NCBI GenBank assembly: GCA_025991245.1
Contig: BQMJ01000017.1
Span: 124,001 to 188,000 of the forward strand
Length of the DNA: 64,000 bases
From: Galdieria partita
Lineage: Eukaryota; Rhodophyta; Bangiophyceae; Galdieriales; Galdieriaceae
Direction: 5' to 3'
Under the pieces are notes generated by a model. The model searched no databases and was not told the DNA's origin. It was given only the letters and a program-made list of their open reading frames with translations. A program made the translations under genes and the position numbers. Positions 56,881 to 64,000 of this stretch are shown one piece after another (positions within the stretch are counted from its first letter, which is position 1; each line of letters opens with the position of its first letter).

Positions 56881-58908
56881 GCCAAAATGCTACACAGGGT
56901 AAAGTGTGTGATTGGCATTGGAAATTTGAAGGGCTCGCCTATGTTTGACGGATTTCTTGAGAAAGCTTCAAAGAGCAATCATTTACACGTTTGATAGGAT
57001 ATGCACAAATAAGAACTACACACAATTTTATTCAACAAAAGATAGGAACAAGAGAACGATACTCTTTTGTACCACTGCCTTGGTCATCTAGTATCAGAAC
57101 TCTTGTTTGATAAATTGTTTCTTCATTATCGAACTGTGACTCGACAAAGGCTAAATAGCTTGTACAAACTTAGCTCCTTGACATCCTTCATATATCCACA
57201 TTTCAAACTACTTTGTCCTATTTTGTATGTTGCGTTTCGAGTTAAGAAAGGTTATTTATTTAATATTTCGCATCTTTAGATTGTCGAACATTCAACTCGA
57301 GCAGTGATATTCTGTCAAATTCACTGCAACAGTTACTACTTAAGCCTCTATTGAGAATCGGCTTTAAACATGCTCAAACAAGGATTCGACGCCATCTTCT
57401 CTGACTAGATGGAAGCTTCAGCATCAAGCAATTGATAGCACTATGCCTAGTATTGTGCAGTTTCATAAGATGTAACAGGCGCAACACAAATTAAATTTCC
57501 ACATGTCGTTCCGTTGTCTCCAGAGTACTCAGCTAAAAATCTGGAGGTTTCCTTGCTTATTCTCACTACTATCGTTTCTTCATTTTGTTCTGAATTCGAT
57601 CAAAAGAGGCATTTTAACCAGTCTTGAGATAACAGAAGTGTTGAAGGGCTCGTTGTCTCATATCGGTTGCTATATAATCAACAATGAAAGTACTTGAACA
57701 ACAAACCGATTGGCAGGTAGATGAGTAAGTTGAGTTCTCAATAACATAAATTTGCCTAGAACCACGTAGCCACTTGAATTGTAGGAATGTTTTCAGAAGA
57801 AACATTGTTCTTTTAACATAGAATCTTCAAACAACTGACTTTTAAGTCTCGCGCCTAGTATTCACTGATGTGCCTAGAATTGCTTACAACTTTCGAAATT
57901 ACTGAACACTGCACTCCGCTCAGGTTTTCTTGTATTAATAATTTTCTGGTCTCTTCACTATTGAGGTTTTGTTCGGTTAGCAAAATGACATTAACATGAC
58001 AAGGAAGCAATGGAGTAAAAAACTACCTTTAAGAAACACAGATACACTCTAAACTGATTCTGAATATAATACTCTTAAGCAGAGGATATACTAGTCTTTA
58101 TTCGATCGAGGGGAACAGAAATCACAAGTATTAGTCCGAAGTTTTTCTGTAACTCTTGTATTATATTGTGCCCAGAAAAGCTGTGAATTTCGAATACAAG
58201 TTCCTGATAGATTTCTCAAAATACTGACTCTAAAATCAAGGTACTGACATGTGTAGAAACACAAACTTCATAGGGAATAAGAGTTTTCAATGAGGAAGGT
58301 TGAAAAGGCAATATTACTTGAAAGGAATAAAATAATATAATTTTTCTCCTCGTTATCAGATTTTTTCTTCTATTCTTACTTCAATCACAAAATTTGCTTT
58401 AATATTCATCCAAGAGAAGTATTGTCTCATAATATTTGTACAGGAAGGGAAAGATTGATTGAAAAGATGTCCCCCTTTTAAGATTCTTCGAAATTTGCGA
58501 ATCCCCCGTTTCCCCCGTCCCGTCGACATGACCACTGGACTTCTCACTAAGGGCGAGTCCCAAAGTCTTTCTCAAGTTCTAACCACGGAACGTCGATCCC
58601 CTTCAAACTGTTTCTTAATTCCTCTTAATTTCTCCTGGCCAGATACTACCTTTGCCTGAGCAACCGATCGTTGCTTCACAAGCCATACACCTCTTGTGGA
58701 AGTGTTTCTATACCTATCTACAAGAATAGCTCACTATAGTTCTTAAGCGCCTCTCTGAAGGTGGCAAACTCAGCTTTCATGATATTGAAAGCTTTGGAAG
58801 ACAGTTCATAGTTTCAGTGTGGCGTGCAACTATTTTTGACAGTAACTTTGAAGATTTTTCAGTTTAAAGGAATTATACGTCTGATACGTTCTTGTTACCG
58901 GTGCAAAT
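56881..58908. other. Largest gene-poor stretch; contains a G/C-rich block
   Basis: About 2 kb with only short, unconvincing frames on either strand. At about 58465-58680 the base composition changes: runs of C on the plus strand (ATCCCCCGTTTCCCCCGTCC near 58500) stand out from the AT-rich surroundings. This may be the 5' leader of the bHLH gene, an unrecognised structured RNA, or a control region. I could not fit a tRNA, snRNA, SRP or RNase P RNA to it. Confidence 0.35.
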
Positions 58909-60126
58909 ATGCATTCTGATGTTGCAGACCACGGTTATCCGACCACGGTTGAACAAGGGAAACATGATAGGGGTTCAGGGGATCCAGTCGATGTGGCAAA
59001 CTATAGAGAGCCGAATCAAACTCAGTTTGTATTGAAAGAAGAAAATCTTTTGCAAACAAGTATGCAAGTCTCCTGGGGTGATATAGTTAAGACGAGGGAA
59101 ACGCACCCAAGCTCATCCCTTGAAAGAATACCGACAGAAGAGGAGAACGACGAAGTTTCTTCCATGCATATGAAAACAAGTGCGCGTTCTTTAAGTTCTC
59201 CTGGTCTTGGTGAAGGTACTATTTCGGATTCTCAGGAAGGGCAGTCGATAGAGTTGCCCGATAAGACGTCAGTTGTGCAAAAGCGAAGATCTTTACAACG
59301 TGAGAATCATAACGCACATACGCAACGTTGCAGAGAGAAAATCAACCAAATGTTTCAGAGACTAAATGAAGCACTTCCTCCAAGAGCTGATGGAAGTCAT
59401 CCAAGAAAGAAAGCAGAAATATTGACCAGAGCCCTAGAAATAGTAAAAGAATTACAGGTGGAAAATATGTCACTTAAGAAAACGATACAGGATATGAGTC
59501 GAATTCAGCTTGGACAGCTCCCGGGTCAAACAACCAACATTAGCTTTCCTATTATTGATCATGCGCCATTACAAAAATTTCCCGGTGAATTTGTAGATGG
59601 AAGGACAAATTTTATACCTCTAAACTGTGACAATAACTTGCAGCAACAAAATCAGCAGTTTCCAAACTGTTCCATGTTGCATGTACCACCTGTCTCGCTT
59701 CCTTTTCTGCCTCTCAACTCGGTTGCATTCCAGGAAAACCAAGATCGACGTTTCGCGATGCCCCCTGCATCGAAAACTCCGAAGCTTCCACCGATTATCC
59801 CGAGTGTTAACCTGGGACGAATCGGAGTTTCACAAGTAGAGAGTGGCCGGCCTGGAAGTTTTCCAGAGTTTAACAAAAGTCACCAAGACGATGCGAAACC
59901 TAGTTGGTTTCCTGGTGTGGATAATTTTTTGGGTGATGGCTCATATATTCCGGGTCCAACAAATGTGGCGCTTTTATCAAATGTAGCAGTACCAACGGCA
60001 CGAAACCTTGAGTCCGTTTCATTTCAGGAATCTGAACAGGACAGTGCAGGAGTTGTTCCGCAAACAACGGATGTGACCGGAGCTGTAATGTTCTCCAGAA
60101 AGGAGACTGAACACAAGGACATCTAA
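58909..60126 (+). CDS. bHLH transcription factor
   Basis: Single exon, 405 residues from ATG at 58909. The basic region and first helix are HNAHTQRCREKINQMFQRLN (about residues 137-156), then a loop ALPPRADGSHPRKKAE and second helix ILTRALEIVKELQVENMSLK. The His and Arg residues that contact E-box DNA are present (RENHNAHTQRCRE reads like the H-x-x-x-E-x-x-R-R pattern with substitutions, a Gln/Cys instead of Glu/Arg). Flanks are disordered, with Pro- and Gln-rich C-terminal parts suited to activation. The target genes cannot be inferred. It is preceded by the 2-kb gene-poor stretch. Confidence 0.88.
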   Translation: MHSDVADHGYPTTVEQGKHDRGSGDPVDVANYREPNQTQFVLKEENLLQTSMQVSWGDIVKTRETHPSSSLERIPTEEENDEVSSMHMKTSARSLSSPGLGEGTISDSQEGQSIELPDKTSVVQKRRSLQRENHNAHTQRCREKINQMFQRLNEALPPRADGSHPRKKAEILTRALEIVKELQVENMSLKKTIQDMSRIQLGQLPGQTTNISFPIIDHAPLQKFPGEFVDGRTNFIPLNCDNNLQQQNQQFPNCSMLHVPPVSLPFLPLNSVAFQENQDRRFAMPPASKTPKLPPIIPSVNLGRIGVSQVESGRPGSFPEFNKSHQDDAKPSWFPGVDNFLGDGSYIPGPTNVALLSNVAVPTARNLESVSFQESEQDSAGVVPQTTDVTGAVMFSRKETEHKDI

Positions 60127-60617
60127 TTGTTTATTTTTAATAAAGAAATTTTTCTGTATTTTTGAAATATATCCGTTATATGATGAGTAAGTTGGAGAGT
60201 TGTTGTGGAATGAACCTTCTGTTACAATGTATATAAGAGAATTTTTAGTTTCATGTTTGCATAGAGACAAAATTTGAAACTTTTTAAATGTATTATCGTT
60301 TCGGTGAATCGGATTGACAAGGAAACGTATATAAATGGAGTTTTCGATTCGATATGAACTTTGCATTTATCGAGACAGAGCAAAGTTCATGGCTTTAGAA
60401 ATGTGTCCATGTTTATTGCGACCGTCCTTGTGTCAAAGCAAACTGCAAGTCAAACTATTCTCAGGACAGAAATTTGAAAATTTGACACTCATTGAAGCTT
60501 TGATTCATTTAGACCAGAGAACTGTCATCCATCAAATGACTTTCAAGATTGGTGCTCGTAATAATAATGCAAGTCCACAAAATAACAAGAGGCAGAATTG
60601 AAAGCTACGAGAAACAC
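60127..60617. other. Convergent stretch between the bHLH gene and THO2
   Basis: About 490 bases with an AATAAA-type signal soon after the bHLH stop (near 60138). A plus-strand ATG frame at 60335-60601 fills much of the rest and is listed separately. Confidence 0.35.
60335..60601 (+). CDS. Possible small protein, 88 residues
   Basis: An ATG-initiated frame ending 16 bases short of the THO2 stop codon on the other strand. Residues such as SKLQVKLFSGQKFENLTLIE read like protein, and the tail is Asn/Gln-rich. No domain or homologue is recognised; it may simply be the 3' untranslated part of the bHLH transcript. Confidence 0.25.
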   Translation: MEFSIRYELCIYRDRAKFMALEMCPCLLRPSLCQSKLQVKLFSGQKFENLTLIEALIHLDQRTVIHQMTFKIGARNNNASPQNNKRQN

Positions 60618-63600
60618 TCATTTTCTACTTTTGCGGGAGCGACTGTTCAAACGAGTGGAACTATATATTTCCTTGTCGTCAGATTCCTCAGTTTTCCTTT
60701 CTCGCTGTTCCGAAGCGGAAGAGCGTCGAATTCTACTGGAACTTTCACTATCTCGAAATATGCGTTCTTGGCTAGCATATGAAGACCTTGAATTTCTGTT
60801 TCGGTTCGAATCACTAACTGCATTGGAGTAAATGCGAGAACCTGGAGAATGGGAACGACTGGAACTCATGGCATCCTTTAAACGAGTAGGATTCATCGAT
60901 GTATCTGATCGTTCTCTTTTGTTACGTCTAACTGCATCTGAAGCACCGGCTGTTTCCTCCTCAACTTGGCCACGTCTTCTCTTGCGAGCTTCCGGGTCAT
61001 CGCTGCTGTCTCTACTTGAAGACGGTTCCTTCTTGTAAGTTGGACGGTTATAGCTCTTGGTTATTTCACCAGGTTCAGGAGTTTCTTTGGTAGCATTCTT
61101 CAAAGACGATTCTTCCCTCGTATTTTGTTCAGGTAACCGACTCCTCTTTTCTCGTTCTCTCTGCAAAAGCTCTCGTTTCTCTGCTACTGCTGCTTGGATA
61201 CGTGCTAATTCAGCGTGGGTTGGATCTGCAGAATGCGATACATCTATTTTTGCGTTCACTTCAAAGAGACCTAGCACCTTCGAATCTTCAATTTGTGTAG
61301 AAGTAACCTGCAGGTCTTCGTCACTGACAACTTGATCAGCTATCACTGAAGAGGATTCTTGCTGAAAAGTGATCCGATCATTCTGATTCTGAACTATTTC
61401 AATTCTACCCGTTTCTTCCATCTCCTCCGGCACCATTTGAGCTCCTCCCGAGTTGCTTGATTCAATCTTTTGCGATTGCATTGTTGAGACGTCGAAATTG
61501 GAAAGTTGTCCAACATTATGAAGGAAATCTGTATCTAACAAATCGCCCTTCAACTTCACAGAATCGATAGAATCTACTTCTGTATATGATATCCAGTTCC
61601 CTCGTTCATTCTGTAGCAAAGACAAATACCGCGAAGCAACAACCCTGAAAGCTTCATTCTTATTCTCGATAACTTCTTGAAGTTTTCTCTGAATCAGAAA
61701 TCCATGAGTTTCTATCCGGGGGAAGTATTTTATCACACGAGACAATATTTCAATAGAATTGCGAACGTCCAAATAATTGTCACTGTCCAAATTGGACAAC
61801 ATACTCTGAAGTTGCAAAACTTTGTTTAGCACCTTTGGAACAAGTTCATAAACTTACCTTGGTCATCAAAGAATGGACTTCCTGATTCCAGAATATAAAC
61901 TCCGAATACTTAAGACCATTACCCTGTTCTTCATTTACATACAGTGAAAATGCTACCCTTCTACAACACTCTGCATTATATTTATCTTCATTCATCCACC
62001 ATTCATTCAATAGTTTCAAAATATCTGCAACAAAGTTACCAAACCTCGTGGCTTCAGCCTTTATATGATCAATTCCAAAAACAAACTGAACAAAAGTCAG
62101 TTTCCTTACCTCTGTTAAAGACTGCGATATCTGACCTATATTTACAAGAAGATAATGAAAGACAGGAAGAATTCGAAGACCGGGGGGATCTAAATCCAAA
62201 AGAACCTCTACAAACTTTGCGCAAAAAGCTGCATCACTGAAACTTGAAATGCAGCGAGGTATCAAACATATTTGCAAAAATACAATAGGCCAGCTTTTTG
62301 CATTTGACGTTTCTGTGAAGAAAAAGGATTTCTTTTCATGCAATAGACTTTGCATCCTCTGATAGTGGCTCTCATGGATCCGCATTTCTTCCTCAAGAAG
62401 GGAAAGAGTCTCTTCTACCCTTCTACCCATTTGTCGATGTTTTCGACTTCCCTTGACATTACGATTCAAGGAGTGCAAGTCATTCTCAAAGTCTTGATCA
62501 GCATACACCATTGAGCGTAGTCTTTGCATCTCCATTAAATAGGAATCCTTTGGGACGTGAATGTCGTAAAGTTTAAGTGTCCAAAACACTACAAAAAGCA
62601 CGGGACTTAAAGACTATGACAAGTATAAAAATAGTTGCGGTCCTGTGCATTTTCGACTTACCTCCCAAAAATTCTGTGGAAGTACCCTGTTTAAGCAGCT
62701 GATATGGAATGGCTCCCTCACTACTGAAGAATTATATGGTGATACATCAAAGATATTTTCAAACACAAGGAGCGGACGCATAAAAAGAAACGCAGAATCA
62801 TAACGTAGATGGTAATCGACTAAAAGGGTCTCAAAGGATGGAAAATTCAAAATATCCGACTTGTCATTCGCAAGAGATACAGAATGACTCTCAACATTGT
62901 CACCGTTGCTACTTATCCCAAAATACTTTCCTTCCCCCAAAATCAGGTCTGTATACAGGATAAGAGTTTCTTGACATTTGTCAAAGATATTGCAAACCAT
63001 TCTCAGAGGAATTTCTCGATATACTGGATCGAACAATACAGATTCCTTCTGTTGTGCAACTAAAATAGCCAAATCTGCTACAAGACCTTCTGAATCTACT
63101 AAATTCTTTATCATCTCTGCAGCCTTGTGTGAGGCCTTCTTCGTTTCTAACAAAGAGAAGGATGTCGATGACACAATTTCTCGTAACAACGGACCTCCGC
63201 CTAAGGACGACATTTGGGAATCACTCAAGTGCTCCGTATTTCCACCTCCACTCACTCTGCTCAGGATTTCTAAAAGAAGGAAAATATAGACCGAGTCCCC
63301 TTCCTCTAACTTATTAAAAATAAAATGAAATAACCCTCGACAATCAACTACTGCAAAGTACTTTCTGATAAGACCAGAAACGAAAATACAGAGACCATAG
63401 TACCTTATCGATATATTAGTAAAACTCCAATAATTTCTATCCTTACATACCATTGAGAAAGATTCATTCCATCAGATTTGATTTTGTCCTTGTTACAAGA
63501 ATCTAACTGCTCAAGACAGCTATACATGATAATGTCAAAAGTCAACGGAGACATATACTTCAATGCATCAATTAAAACAGGAATCAGATTTTCATAGCTT

Positions 63601-64000
63601 TGAACTTGTTCCAGTATACATTCTGCAGCCACTAGTGGATTGCCTTTCATACAGTTTAGTGGAGAAAACATAAAGTTACTAAGAACATTTCGAACCATTG
63701 CAAATTTTCCCTAACCAACGTCCAAATTGCTTCACATTTTCCTTGGCAAGACGTCTCAAAACCCTTCTTGTCTCAAAATTCGTCCAGGAATTGGATCTTC
63801 TGACAAGACTATACTCTTGTTTCACTGAGTGCCTTACCAAATAATAAACTTGGTAACGTTCATCAAAGCTAAGCATGGATACCGTTCTCCATAATTCAAT
63901 TGAAAGTGCAGGATTTCCTTTCATACAGCTCATCGCCGGAAATATAACTTCTATTAAGAGTCTTAGCCCCACATTTCTAACTCGATAATTGGAGTTAAGT
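60618..64000 (-). CDS. THO2: THO complex subunit 2 homologue, C-terminal part (cut by window edge)
   Basis: Six exons visible: complement(60618..61805, 61858..62058, 62110..62613, 62662..63403, 63451..63643, 63696..64000), with the 5' end beyond the window. Family landmarks: GNPALSIELWRTVSMLSFDE, RVLRRLAKENVKQFGRWLGK, YENLIPVLIDALKYMSPL, DGMNLSQWYYGL, VFWTLKLYDIHVPKDSY, AFCAKFVEVL, EATRFGNFVADIL and YLDVRNSIEILSRVIKYFPR. The tail is Arg/Ser-rich (RKRRRGQ, later RSHSPGSR), as in THOC2. THO couples transcription to mRNA export in the nucleus. Intron 62059-62109 is 51 nt and in frame, so unspliced RNA would also read through. About 980 residues lie inside the window. Confidence 0.93.

Noticed and set aside
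61847-61857. A 25-nt intron ending at a nearby AAAG in THO2
   Set aside because: The 52-nt alternative (61806-61857) keeps frame and matches the usual intron size here.
63679-63720. A 25-nt intron upstream of the THO2 GK motif
   Set aside because: It would remove the conserved VKQFGRWLGK segment; a 52-nt intron at 63644-63695 gives a better family match.

Overview
The window looks like nuclear DNA from a unicellular red alga of the Galdieria type (Cyanidiophyceae). It is AT-rich and dense with genes. Most genes are cut by very short spliceosomal introns, nearly all 43-60 nt, with GTAAG-like donors and TAG/CAG/AAG acceptors. The content is eukaryotic and includes a plastid-type fatty-acid synthesis enzyme. 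The species assignment is inference; the intron pattern and gene content are read directly. I rebuilt exon chains by hand for about 32 genes. Each spliced model below keeps frame through every junction and matches a known family where one is named. Where a long frame opened with a non-ATG codon I used the first in-frame ATG.

Layout. 1-14 kb: BRX1 (5' part, minus), an unknown protein, a Siw14-type phosphatase, squalene synthase, mitoribosomal mL54, an FYR-domain protein, an unknown Ser/Arg-rich protein, SWC4/DMAP1, a glycine-rich membrane protein (perhaps Mic10-like), and an MBOAT sterol/diacylglycerol acyltransferase. 14-26 kb: ADCK1-like kinase, a small coiled-coil protein, UDP-glucose pyrophosphorylase, REI1/ZNF622, non-phosphorylating GAPDH, RLP24, bS16m and a MscS channel. 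26-47 kb is almost entirely minus strand: ESF1, mitochondrial intermediate peptidase, CFIm25, RNA polymerase I subunit RPA2, a RhoGAP-EH protein, a membrane-bound diflavin reductase and RAPTOR, followed by divergent malonyl-CoA:ACP transacylase. 47-64 kb: a membrane-anchored coiled-coil protein, a 2067-residue chimeric myosin, Rab geranylgeranyltransferase alpha, a bHLH factor and the C-terminal part of THO2.

Themes. Ribosome production is heavily represented (BRX1, ESF1, RLP24, REI1, RPA2), with RAPTOR as the scaffold of the growth-control kinase TORC1. Sterol and lipid supply is also present (squalene synthase, acyltransferase, diflavin reductase, plastid transacylase). These genes are scattered, so no operon-like unit is implied, although several neighbours are separated by only tens of bases or fewer.

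The standout is the uninterrupted 6.2-kb gene at 48782-54985. It encodes a myosin motor, about 13 IQ-like repeats, a GTPase domain with features of the chloroplast TOC receptors, a J domain and a fascin-like C-terminal region. I know of no described myosin with this order. No virus-like element, LTR, CRISPR array or rRNA/tRNA gene was recognised.
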